A stretch of 64,000 nt of DNA from Dactylococcopsis salina PCC 8305 (GTDB lineage: Bacteria > Cyanobacteriota > Cyanobacteriia > Cyanobacteriales > Rubidibacteraceae). Made by a program: the position numbers and the translations under genes. This document shows positions 53,682-63,700 of this stretch, one piece after another. The notes beneath the pieces were generated by a model. That model ran no database searches and had not been told where the DNA came from. It saw only the letters and a program-made list of their open reading frames with translations. The stretch is from the NCBI RefSeq assembly GCF_000317615.1, contig NC_019780.1, positions 992,001 through 1,056,000 on the forward strand, written 5' to 3'. How positions within the stretch are numbered: position 1 is the stretch's first letter; each line of letters starts with the position of its first letter.

Positions 53682-55211
53682 TCACAAGCGCCGCCAACGG
53701 CGACCATCAGCATTAATCAACGCCTCTGCTTCTGCTGGTTGCCAGGTTCCAGCTTCATATTGCGGAACTAAAGTGGGGTCACTGGCTTCATCCCATGCGG
53801 ATAACGCAGGGGTGATCACTCGCCAAGCCTCTTCCACCTCGTCCGATCGCGTAAACAGGGTTTGATCCCCCAACATACAATCTAAGAGTAAACGGTTATA
53901 AGCATCCGCCGTCGCCATGCCAAAGGATGACCCATAACTAAAGTCCATATCGACCGATCGCGTCCTCAATTCCGGTCCTGGCATTTTCGCCTCAAACCGT
54001 AGGGAAATCCCTTCATTGGGTTGTATCCGCATCGTTAAAACATTGGGATTCGTTTGTTGCGCGGCGGATTGAAAAATCAACAAAGGAACTTCTCGAAACT
54101 GAATCGCAATTTCTGTCACCTTCTTCGGTAGGCGTTTTCCAGTGCGAAGATAAAACGGAACACCTTTCCAACGCCAATTATCACAATATAATTTAAGTCC
54201 CGCAAACGTGGGAGTCGTGGAATTAGGATCAACGCCATTTTCTTCGTGATATCCAGGCACTGATTTTCCTTTCATCCAACCAGCGCTATATTGTCCTCGA
54301 ATCGCACAGCGATCTAAATTGTTAGGATCAGCAAGATAAAAAGATTGTAACGCCTTCGTTTTCTCACTACGAATGCTATCCGCATCTAAAGAGTTCGGCG
54401 CTTCCATCGCCGTTAGAGAAACCAACTGCATTAAGTGATTTTGCACCATATCTCGCAGTGCGCCAGACGTTTCATAATAACCAGCGCGATCTTCGACTCC
54501 CACTGTTTCCGCCACTGTAATCTGTATGTGATCCACAAATTGACGATTCCACAAAGGCTCAAAAATCGCATTCGCAAAACGGAACACTAACAAATTTTGT
54601 ACCGTTTCTTTGCCGAGATAATGGTCAATGCGATAAACTTGGTTTTCGTAGCAAACCTCTTGCACGGTACGATTAAGAGAACGAGCAGAGGCTAAGTCTT
54701 TTCCAAACGGCTTCTCAATGACGAGACGATGCTTTTTCGGGTCGCTTAACATTCCCGCACTTCCCAACTGATTAATTGCTTCTGGGAAGAATTTTGGCGA
54801 AACCGCTAAATAAAAGACACGATTTCCTCTCGTGCCTCGTTTCCCGTCTAATTCCTCTAGAAATGCTTTTAGTTTCTGGTAACTTTCCTCTTGATCCATG
54901 TTGCCAGAACAATAATAAAGCCCTTCCGCAAAATCTTTCCAGAGTTCTTCGTTACCAATACCAGTGGAATAGTTTTCAATCCCTTCGCGCATTTGTTCAC
55001 GAAAATAGTCGTGACTCCAATCTCGTCGCGCCACACCGACAATGGTTAATTCCCCTGGAAGACGATGTTCTCGTTTGAGTTGATAAAGGGCGGGAACCAG
55101 TTTCCGTTGCGTTAAGTCTCCAGACGCACCAAAAATCACCAAAATGGCAGGTTCAGGGATACGTTCTTGTTGTAAGCCAATCCGAAGCGGGTTTTCTTTA
55201 ACTGCTACCAT
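53682..55211 (-). CDS. zwf: Glucose-6-phosphate 1-dehydrogenase
   Basis: The 509-residue enzyme oxidises glucose 6-phosphate with NADP. It has the nucleotide motif [20 protein letters not shown], the active site [20 protein letters not shown] and [20 protein letters not shown]. It gives NADPH in the dark and is activated by OpcA. Between fbp/tal and opcA it forms the standard cyanobacterial cluster. The 102-bp gap to tal holds a CCCCCCAGAATTGGGGGG hairpin. Confidence 0.97.
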   Translation of the reverse strand: MVAVKENPLRIGLQQERIPEPAILVIFGASGDLTQRKLVPALYQLKREHRLPGELTIVGVARRDWSHDYFREQMREGIENYSTGIGNEELWKDFAEGLYYCSGNMDQEESYQKLKAFLEELDGKRGTRGNRVFYLAVSPKFFPEAINQLGSAGMLSDPKKHRLVIEKPFGKDLASARSLNRTVQEVCYENQVYRIDHYLGKETVQNLLVFRFANAIFEPLWNRQFVDHIQITVAETVGVEDRAGYYETSGALRDMVQNHLMQLVSLTAMEAPNSLDADSIRSEKTKALQSFYLADPNNLDRCAIRGQYSAGWMKGKSVPGYHEENGVDPNSTTPTFAGLKLYCDNWRWKGVPFYLRTGKRLPKKVTEIAIQFREVPLLIFQSAAQQTNPNVLTMRIQPNEGISLRFEAKMPGPELRTRSVDMDFSYGSSFGMATADAYNRLLLDCMLGDQTLFTRSDEVEEAWRVITPALSAWDEASDPTLVPQYEAGTWQPAEAEALINADGRRWRRL

Positions 55212-55313
55212 ATCATCTATTTTTCAAGTTTGTTCTAATTTTATGCTTTAAGCCCCCCAGAATTGGGGGGTTGGGGGGCAATTCCTCCCCGAATTTAGGA
55301 AAAAACAATGAGA

Positions 55314-56468
55314 TTAAACCGCAGTTAACTGTTTAACCTTGTTTTCTAAGGAAGAAATTAGAGATTCGTAAGGCTTGACAAATTTGTCGATACCCTCGTC
55401 GAGTAACTCTGCCATTACCTGATCTAAATCAATGTTGACATCGGGGTCTTTTAGCGTTTCCATGAGTTGATACGCCGCGTCGATGTCCATTTCAATGCGA
55501 TCGCCAGGGCTACAGTGATCCGCGCACGCCTCGATCGTATCGGGAGGCATAGTGTTAACGGTATTGCGTCCCACCAACTCATCGACATACATGACATCGC
55601 TGTAATCTGGATTTTTCGCGCCCGTACTTGCCCAAAGTAACCGTTGTAAGTGAGCGCCTTTTGCTTCTAGTTTCTGCCAGCGTTCACTGCTAAAGATTTT
55701 CTTGAACTCTTGATAAGCGATTTTAGCATTTGCAATGGCAACTTTCCCTTTAATTTCGCGCAGTTTTGCCTGTTTGGATTCTTCATCCTCTCCTTTGAGC
55801 TTCTCATCAACCATTTTGTCGATTTTGACATCAATGCGGCTGAGGAAGAAACTAGCCACAGAAGCGATTTTACTGATGTCGTTGCCATCTTCTACTCGTT
55901 TTTCCAAGCCACGAATATAAGCCCAAGCCGTATCCACATAACTTTCGACGGAGAACAAGAGCGTGATGTTAACATTAATACCATCCCGAATCGCCGCTTC
56001 TACTGCGGGGAGTCCTTCAGGGGTGCCAGGAATTTTAATCATCACGTTTTCCCGACCGATTTCTTGGTAGTAACGACGCGCTTCGCTGAGGGTGCTTTCC
56101 GTATCTTGAGCAATTGTGGGGGGAACTTCGATGCTGACATACCCATCGAGTCCGTTGGTTTCATCATAAATGGGACGAAGAATGTCACAGGCTTCGCAGA
56201 TATCTTCAAACACTAAAGACTCATAAATGGCTTGGACTGATTTTCCCGCTTTGCTTCCCGCTTCGATATCTGCGTCGTAGATTTGGTTTCCGGCGATCGC
56301 CTTTTCAAAAATGCTAGGGTTAGACGTGATCCCGTGAATACCGCGACTTTCTGTTAACTGTTTTAATTCTCCAGAGCGAATAATATCACGACTGAGATTA
56401 TCCATCCAGATACTCTGACCATATTCTTTTTCAATTTGTAAGATCGGATTTTCCTTTGCTGTAGTCAT
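55314..56468 (-). CDS. tal: Transaldolase
   Basis: The 384-residue enzyme exchanges dihydroxyacetone units between sugar phosphates. It shows SIWMDNLSRDIIRSGELKQL, GITSNPSIFEKAIAG, the Schiff-base Lys in ENVMIKIPGTPEGLPAVEAA, and VASFFLSRIDVKIDKMVDE. It belongs to the longer (about 380-residue) clade found in cyanobacteria. It lies 46 bp after fbp. Confidence 0.96.
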   Translation of the reverse strand: MTTAKENPILQIEKEYGQSIWMDNLSRDIIRSGELKQLTESRGIHGITSNPSIFEKAIAGNQIYDADIEAGSKAGKSVQAIYESLVFEDICEACDILRPIYDETNGLDGYVSIEVPPTIAQDTESTLSEARRYYQEIGRENVMIKIPGTPEGLPAVEAAIRDGINVNITLLFSVESYVDTAWAYIRGLEKRVEDGNDISKIASVASFFLSRIDVKIDKMVDEKLKGEDEESKQAKLREIKGKVAIANAKIAYQEFKKIFSSERWQKLEAKGAHLQRLLWASTGAKNPDYSDVMYVDELVGRNTVNTMPPDTIEACADHCSPGDRIEMDIDAAYQLMETLKDPDVNIDLDQVMAELLDEGIDKFVKPYESLISSLENKVKQLTAV

Positions 56469-56514
56469 TGTTATTCCTCCGTATGATTTTTTTTACTGTC
56501 AGATGATAGGATTT

Positions 56515-57546
56515 TTATTCGGATGCGATCGAGCTTTCTTGATAAAAAGACTCTACTAACGCGACATCTTTCGGACTACCAATAATGAGAGGAGAACGAG
56601 CATGAAGTTTGTCGGGGACAACATCCATCAATCGTTGCCTTCCCGTACTGGCTTGACCACCCGCTTGTTCCACGAGGAATGCTAAAGGCACCGACTCATA
56701 TAACAAGCGTAACTTTCCTTCTGGTTTATTGACTGTTCCTGGATAAAGGAACACTCCTCCCTGTTGTAGGATGCGGTGAAAATCCCCCACTAACGCCCCA
56801 CCATAACGAGCGCTGTAGCCTTCTTGACGATGGACATAACGCACATAATTGCGGATTGGTTCTTCCCATTGCCAGAAGTTACCTTCATTGAGACTATACA
56901 CAGACCCCTGTTCGGGAATTTTCATATTTTCCTCAGCGAGGATAAATTCCCCTAAACTGGGGTCAAGGGTAAAGGAGTGAACGCCATTGCCAAGGGAATA
57001 GACCAACATGGTACTTGCTCCATAAAGGATATAACCAGCGGCGATTTGTTTATGTCCGTTTTGTAACAAGTCACTGGCGCTTTGATCCACATCATCCCCT
57101 TCCTGTTGGCGGATGGCGAAAATCGAACCGACATTTAAGTTCGTATCAATGTTGGAAGACCCATCGATCGGGTCCATTAATAGGGTATAACGCCCGATCG
57201 GGCAATTTTCAGGAATATAATAAGGTTTGTCCATTTCCTCTGATGCGAGGCGACAAACCAATCCACTTTGTTGAAACACGGAGATAAAAACATCATTGGC
57301 GTAAACATCCATTTTTTTCACAGATTCGCCTTGAACATTTGTTTCTCCCGTAAATCCTAAAACTCCCTCCACAATTCCAGCGCGACTCAGGCGACGTGAG
57401 ATAATTTTTCCCGCTAAAGCGACACGATTCATTAAAGCACTTAAATCTTGTGCTTCAGCAGAAAAACTGTGGAGTTGTTGTAAAACATGACGAGATAGAG
57501 TGGTGCAATCTCGATCTAAACTGGGAGATTGCGTGGGATTAACCAT
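56515..57546 (-). CDS. fbp: Fructose-1,6-bisphosphatase, class I
   Basis: The 343-residue enzyme has the class I metal site [20 protein letters not shown], the [20 protein letters not shown] region and [20 protein letters not shown]. It hydrolyses fructose 1,6-bisphosphate in gluconeogenesis and sugar-phosphate recycling. AAGGAG precedes the ATG. It is the first gene of the fbp-tal-zwf-opcA cluster. Only 57 bp upstream lies the 3' end of a full group II intron in the same orientation, so transcripts from any promoter upstream of the intron must carry it. Confidence 0.96.
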   Translation of the reverse strand: MVNPTQSPSLDRDCTTLSRHVLQQLHSFSAEAQDLSALMNRVALAGKIISRRLSRAGIVEGVLGFTGETNVQGESVKKMDVYANDVFISVFQQSGLVCRLASEEMDKPYYIPENCPIGRYTLLMDPIDGSSNIDTNLNVGSIFAIRQQEGDDVDQSASDLLQNGHKQIAAGYILYGASTMLVYSLGNGVHSFTLDPSLGEFILAEENMKIPEQGSVYSLNEGNFWQWEEPIRNYVRYVHRQEGYSARYGGALVGDFHRILQQGGVFLYPGTVNKPEGKLRLLYESVPLAFLVEQAGGQASTGRQRLMDVVPDKLHARSPLIIGSPKDVALVESFYQESSIASE

Positions 57547-57603
57547 AGTTTTCTCCTTGGGTTACGTTTGACCTAATCAGGGTGGGTGCAGTCGTAGGAG
57601 ATT

Positions 57604-60263
57604 GTTAACCTAAGCCAGAAGGTCGCCCTCCTGACTCGGCTTCAGAACGGTACGTGATAGTTTCCCATCATACCGCTCCTCTCCAAACTACGCGCTTATT
57701 AACAGCACTTCCCTGCCCAGTTTCCGATTTACGACCTTTCTTTGTTTTGTTTTGGGCTTTCTTTTGCCCCTTATTATCCATTTGTCGTTGTCGGTCTTCA
57801 GCAGTTTTCTGATGGTGACAATGACGATGAAGTAATTGTAAATTCTTGTAATGGTCTTTGCCCCCTTCAGCTTTAGGGACGATGTGGTCAACCTCCACTA
57901 CATCTTCATCCTTAAAGTAAAGTCCACAACGAGTGCATTTGCCTTTCTGACGCTTCATCAGTGTGGCAACCCGTTTAGATACACCAGGGTATTCTCCCCG
58001 ACGTTTACTCCAGTACCACCAATCTCCATCGTAGGGAGACCTCGAACCCTCGATTTTTATATGTCTTTCAATTGGTGTCCATGCGTGTTTGCGTAATTCA
58101 TGCGTACCCGCAACAGGAGAATTTGGTATATTGGAGGGAGTTGAAAAGACCCATTTAGTATCTCTGTCTTCTCCGTCTAAATTTTTCTCCTTAGTCAAGT
58201 GAAAGTATCTCTCTGTACACCATTTGAGGGTTTTATTCGGATGACGGCTTTTAATCCAGCGACGTAATTTGTTCCACACTAGATTATCTATGTGTGAAAA
58301 TGTTTCTTTAGAGCAGACTGTTTTGTGATAGTTGCACCATCCCACGATTATAGGATTTAACTTATCAATGATTACCTCTTGGGATTTACCTTTCATTGAA
58401 TCTAAAACTGAAACAATCTTTTCATAGTGGGTTTTTACGCTTTTGTCGCTGGGTTTGATTATCGTTTTGAATCCAAGTAATTTGCCATGTGTATTTTTTC
58501 CTGAGTGATTTTTCCCGATTTCATATTGACGGATGTTCCATCCTAAGAAATCAAAACCTGCTTTCTTTTCTTCGGAATCATATAAGGTGTGGCAAATTCT
58601 CGTCTTGCTCTCGCTTATTTCTAAGCCTGAGCCATGTAACCACTGTTCAATCAGCGTTTTCGCTTGTTGGATGATGGATTTATCCTTGTGAAGAACAACG
58701 AAGTCATCTGCATACCTGATAAGGGATATTGAAATTCGATTTGCTTGTTTTCCCCCTTTCCAAGTTTCAGCCCATTGTTTTATGTAATCCTCAAGTCCAT
58801 GCAGAGCAATGTTTGCCAATAGAGGACTTATCACCCCTCCTTGTGGTGTTCCCTCATTTGTTGGCATCCAGTCGCCTCTATCCAAGACCCCCGACTTTAG
58901 CCAAGCTCGAATTTGTCGAGCAATAGTCGGAATTGTATTCAGTTTTTGTAAGAGAACATCGTGGTTTATACGGTCGAAGCATTTCGAGATATCGGCATCT
59001 AACACCCATTTGGGCTTATACCGAATTGCATTAAAGATTGCTTGTTCCGCATCATGGCAAGAGCGTCCTGGTCTGAATCCGTACGAATTAGGCTCGAATT
59101 TTGCTTCCCATTCTGGCTCTAAAGCCAATTTGAGAAGTGCCTGCCTCGCACGGTCTTCCATTACTGGAATGCCCAAGCCGCGTTTTTCTTTACGACCTGG
59201 TTTTGGAATCCAGACCCGTCTTAAGGATTCACCTTTCCCTGTAAGAGTCAGGCTTTCAGCAAGGCTCAACCGTTGTTTAGGACTTAGGCTTTTTACACCG
59301 TCTATCCCTGTGGTGTTTTTACCCTGGTTATCCTGCGAAATGCGCCTTACCGCTAGGAGTTTGGCACACCAAGACCGTAACAATAATCTTTGGAGTTTGT
59401 GAACTTTAGCCACGTCACCACTTTGAGAAGCTCGATAAATCCGTTTTTGGAGCTTAAACACCCTTAGTTCCACCTCTCGCCAGTCTATCTGACTCCACTC
59501 CGTTTCAGCCATGAGATTAAACCCAAAACCTAACCAGAGCATTAAAAAGGTCTTTGTCCGAGCATCAAATTTATACTTCAATGAGTTCATAACATTACTC
59601 TACTTTCACGTATTATCTTCGTAATCTAAAGTGGCTACGTCTGCTTATCCTTCTCGTTAAAGAAAGCTTTTGCTTCTTAGCCAATCCTTCCCTCGCTCCA
59701 CCCAGCAAATGAGCCAGAAATTGCGTCCCGACAGACTACTTGAGAAATCGACCTTTCCCAAGAGTATGAACGAGGGTTACTTCGTTCCTGATTTCCATTG
59801 ATAGAGACCTTATCCTCCTATTATCCACCGAGTAAATTCTGAGGTGTGATATAAGCCAAAGAATACTTACATCCTTTACTGTGGGCATATTTCGCCCCCT
59901 GTGGACAGCCTTTGCACAGGTTTTGTATAACGATGGTTCAGACATAGGTTTATTGATTAGGCATAGCCTCTTGCTAGGGATTTACCAGTTTAGGCTTCCA
60001 GCAGTGACCCCATTTAACCCTGCTTTATCCTCAAGTAGTCAACTCTATAGATAAGGGTTATGCTGTCCTCTCACACCTTGAGAGGGATGGACTTGAATTA
60101 ACGGGTTATACCCTACCTGTTTCTTAGCTATTGCTCCACAGGCTCTCACCAACATGGAAATCAAGTTGTCATGGTTCTGTTCCCCGAAGGGTTTTAACCA
60201 AACTCTGGCTTATACTCCTTAGTTCGAGGGAGCTACAGAGATTTCACCAGAAACGAATCGCAC
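57604..60263 (-). mobile_element. Group II intron C, in the fbp leader
   Basis: The 5' end is GTGCGATTCGTTTCTGGTGA (starting at 60263, reading leftward) and the 3' end is GGCTTAGGTTAAC at 57604. Domain V occupies 57645-57678 with hairpin TGATGG-GAAA-CTATCA, which differs from introns A and B by compensating changes. It is 2660 bp and very similar to intron B over its whole length. The encoded RT is intact. The 3' exon continues into the fbp leader and ribosome binding site. Confidence 0.92.
57668..59590 (-). CDS. Group II intron reverse transcriptase/maturase with HNH domain (intron C)
   Basis: The 640-residue protein is highly similar to the protein of intron B. RT motif SLIRYADDFVVLH, maturase KLNPIIVGWCNYHKTVCSKE and HNH CTRCGLYFKDEDVVEVDHIV then QLLHRHCHHQKT are intact. 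The end differs: a small change lets translation pass the intron B stop and run AVNKRVVWRGAV into domain V. Bases 59591-60263 are non-coding intron RNA domains. Confidence 0.95.
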   Translation of the reverse strand: MNSLKYKFDARTKTFLMLWLGFGFNLMAETEWSQIDWREVELRVFKLQKRIYRASQSGDVAKVHKLQRLLLRSWCAKLLAVRRISQDNQGKNTTGIDGVKSLSPKQRLSLAESLTLTGKGESLRRVWIPKPGRKEKRGLGIPVMEDRARQALLKLALEPEWEAKFEPNSYGFRPGRSCHDAEQAIFNAIRYKPKWVLDADISKCFDRINHDVLLQKLNTIPTIARQIRAWLKSGVLDRGDWMPTNEGTPQGGVISPLLANIALHGLEDYIKQWAETWKGGKQANRISISLIRYADDFVVLHKDKSIIQQAKTLIEQWLHGSGLEISESKTRICHTLYDSEEKKAGFDFLGWNIRQYEIGKNHSGKNTHGKLLGFKTIIKPSDKSVKTHYEKIVSVLDSMKGKSQEVIIDKLNPIIVGWCNYHKTVCSKETFSHIDNLVWNKLRRWIKSRHPNKTLKWCTERYFHLTKEKNLDGEDRDTKWVFSTPSNIPNSPVAGTHELRKHAWTPIERHIKIEGSRSPYDGDWWYWSKRRGEYPGVSKRVATLMKRQKGKCTRCGLYFKDEDVVEVDHIVPKAEGGKDHYKNLQLLHRHCHHQKTAEDRQRQMDNKGQKKAQNKTKKGRKSETGQGSAVNKRVVWRGAV

Positions 60264-60723
60264 TCCTCACTACAATCATAAAGAGACATTGGAGAACAGG
60301 CTTCTAACTTTAGACCAAATTTAGCTTTCAAGATTTAGCCTACTTTTTTAATCTTATTTTGGTCGAATTAATTTCTGATGAGTGCAACTATGATTTAAGG
60401 AATAAGCACCGTAGGAATGAGATAGAGCAATCCCAAATAAATTGTTTTTGCCCCCAAATCCTCACTGCACTCCAGCCAACGCTGGGAGCTTCGATGAATC
60501 AACTTTTGGCTCTCTTGTTACCTCGGTAATAAGAAAAACTTATAAATTGCGGTGGTGTAAAATGTGACGAAAGGAACATTTTACAATGCAGCCAAAAGAG
60601 CCGAAGTATTTTACCAAAAAGCAGAAAAAAACTTAGGTCTCAGAGATTATTAAGTTACATTTTCTTACATTCTACTGACATTGCTATATTAAAATTGAGT
60701 TATCGTGAAATTTCAATATATTT
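60264..60723. other. Intergenic region with hairpins and MITE trace
   Basis: It contains a decayed TATAGCAAT-type MITE (about 60425-60530) and a perfect inverted repeat GTAAAATGT/ACATTTTAC (about 60567-60594, ten-base loop) that could be an operator or hairpin. Further downstream it is AT-rich up to the large gene. It should hold the promoter of the surface-protein gene on plus. No coding sequence is seen. Confidence 0.5.
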
Positions 60724-63700
60724 ATGTCCTCAGAACTTATCTCCTCCCAAAACTCTAAAAGTCAAGATATTTGGCTTGAGCAAATTATTACGCCACTGGC
60801 TAACTTTGAAGTTTCCAAAAATAATTACCAATTATCTCTCGAAACAATTAATTTTGCCTTTGAACAAGCAACCTCTATTCTCTCTGAGTTTATCAATTCC
60901 CCAGATGTTAATAAAAAACTTGCCATTGCCTTAGGCAAAATTGAACTACAAACTGAACTTGCTAGTGAGCCTTTTCAGTTTCCGAATCTCTTGTTAATCA
61001 ATTCGTCTATTTTAGGAGGAGCATTGGGAGGTTATGCAAGCCAAACCAATGAAATTTTTTTTTCTGACTCATTAATAGATAACCCCATATTACTAAGTCG
61101 GGTGTTCTTAGAAGAAATTGGTCATGCGATTGATGCTCAAATCAATTCTATTGATTCTCCCGGCGATGAGGGAGCTATTTTTGCCTCTCTTGTCCAGAGA
61201 GAAGTGTTAAGTCCGCAAGATTTGGCTGAACTCAAACAAGAGAACGATCGCGCAACTGTGGTCATCAACGGCGAAAGAGTGACGATTGAGCAAGCTAACT
61301 TTATTGTCACCAATACTGAAGATAGTGGGGCAGGTTCCCTGCGTCAAGCCATTACCGAAGCCAATAATACGAACGGTGCAGATACGATTACCTTTGATGC
61401 TAATTTAAGCGGGCAAACCATTACTCTCACTGGCGAACAACTGGAAATTACTGATAGCGTAACCATTGAAGGCTTAGGGGCGGAGGAATTGACGATTGAC
61501 GCAACTGGAAACAGTCGCGCTTTCTCTGTTTCCGATGAACAAACCGATAATCCCCTGCAAGTTTCTATTGAAGGGGTCACGATTACTGGTGGGTCAGCAG
61601 TTGGCCCTGATGATAATACACTGACCACTGATCGCTTTGGTGGAGGCATCTTTAACCGGGAAATTTTGACCCTAACGGATGTTGCGATCGAAGGCAACAG
61701 CGCAGAAAGAGACGGCGGTGGTATTTATAATGACCGTTTTGGAGGAATTTTAACAGTTATTGATAGTCTCATCAGTGAGAATCAAACCTCTGATCAGTTT
61801 GGTAATGGGGCTGGGATTGGTAATGGTGGCACGTTAAATCTTAATAACACCACGATTAGTACTAATTCTGCTAGTTCTGCTGGAGGCGGGATCACTAACT
61901 TTTCTGATGGACAGATCGCCCTTAATAATAGCCGAATTGAAGATAATACTGCCTATTCTGGAGGTGGTATCGATAACGACGGGATTTTTACTATTTCTTC
62001 CAGCACGATCGCCAATAATGTTGCAACCAATAATGGGGGTGGAATCCGCAACGCTGGTAGTGATGAAGTAGGAATGACCATTTCCCGTAGTACCATCAGT
62101 GGGAACTCTGCTTTAGTCGGTGGGGGGATTGATAACGCTAATGAATTATTGATTACCAATAGCACTGTCAGCAGCAATTCTGCCGAAACCCAAGGGGGAG
62201 GGATTAATAATACCAATACTCTCACCTTAGTCAGCAGCACGATCGCGCAGAATACTGCCCCCTCCGCCGGCGGACTCTTCAATCCTGAGGGAGAGTTAAC
62301 GCTAATCAATAGTTTAATCGCAGGGAATGACTCACAAGACTTACTGAATGAAATTCAAGAGGGATTCATTACTCGCACTGGGGTCATCAACAGCAATGGC
62401 GTTAACCTAGTCGCTGATGGTAGCTTCACTAGGGAAAATATTCTCAATGTTGATCCGCTTCTCTCACCGCTACAGGATAATGGAGGATCAACGTTGACTC
62501 ATCTGTTGTTGGAAGGGAGTCCCGCCATTGATGTGGGAGAGACTACCTTTATTAGTGATGAATTTGAGCAACGGGGACAGGGCTTCGATCGCGTGGTTAA
62601 TGGAACCGTTGATTTAGGGGCGGTGGAAGTGGACAACACAGGGCTAGAACCCAATACCCCTCCCAACGCCGAAGATGATGAAGTCAGCACCATTGTTGGC
62701 AATAGCGTTATTGTCAATGTTTTAGAGAATGATAATGATGAAGACGGCGACCCCTTAACAGTTACCATTGTCACCCCTCCTGAACAGGGAGTTGCAGAAG
62801 TCGTCGGTGAAAATAATGCTCAGATTGCCTATTCCTCCAATCAAGATTTTAGTGGGACTGATACCCTGGTCTATGAAGTGAGTGATGGTCGCACGGGAAC
62901 CGACACCGCCACCGTAACCATTCAAGTAGAACCCATTGCTTTGGATGATGCTGCGACAACAACCGTTAACGCAGAAGTGGCGATTAATGTGTTTGCCAAT
63001 GATCTTCCCATTAATGGCGAAGGATTAACTCTTACCTTTGATGAAACGTCAGTCAACGGGGGCGCGATTGAACAAGATGCTGACACTGATGAATTGATTT
63101 ATGCTCCTCCTACTGATTTTACAGGCACAGATACCTTTAACTACACCATCAGTGATGGGAGCTTTAGCAGTGAAGCAGTGGTATCCGTTACGGTAGAAGA
63201 GAGTCTTTTTGGCGCGATCGTTGTTGATTTTGAAGAAGGGTTTACTGATCAACAGGAAGTTACTAGCCCAATTTCTGTTCCCAATAATGAGGTGACCTTG
63301 ACCGTTGGCTCAGGCACAACAGGGCCAGGAGACAGTAACCCATTTATTGCTCAGGTAGGTGATCCCCAGACAGCATTCATTCCCAATGATGATGCTGAAG
63401 AAGAAGCAGTCGGCAACTTTTTCTTAACCGATGAATCCAATGGACCGAATAACTCACTCAATTACTTCATTGAGTTTGATCAGCCTATTCCTAGCTTAAG
63501 TGTCGATTTATTAGATTTCGTTGATGAACAGTCTAATGACGCTTCTGTTAGTTTAACTGTCTTTTCTGATTCTTTTTCCACTGTTGTGGGCGAGGCTAGT
63601 TCTTCGCTTACTGAAGGAGATGCAGAAAATACTGATTTTGAAAATCTGTCAGTTACTAATCCAAGTGGTCTAATTCAGTCTGCGTCTATTGTTACTCAAT

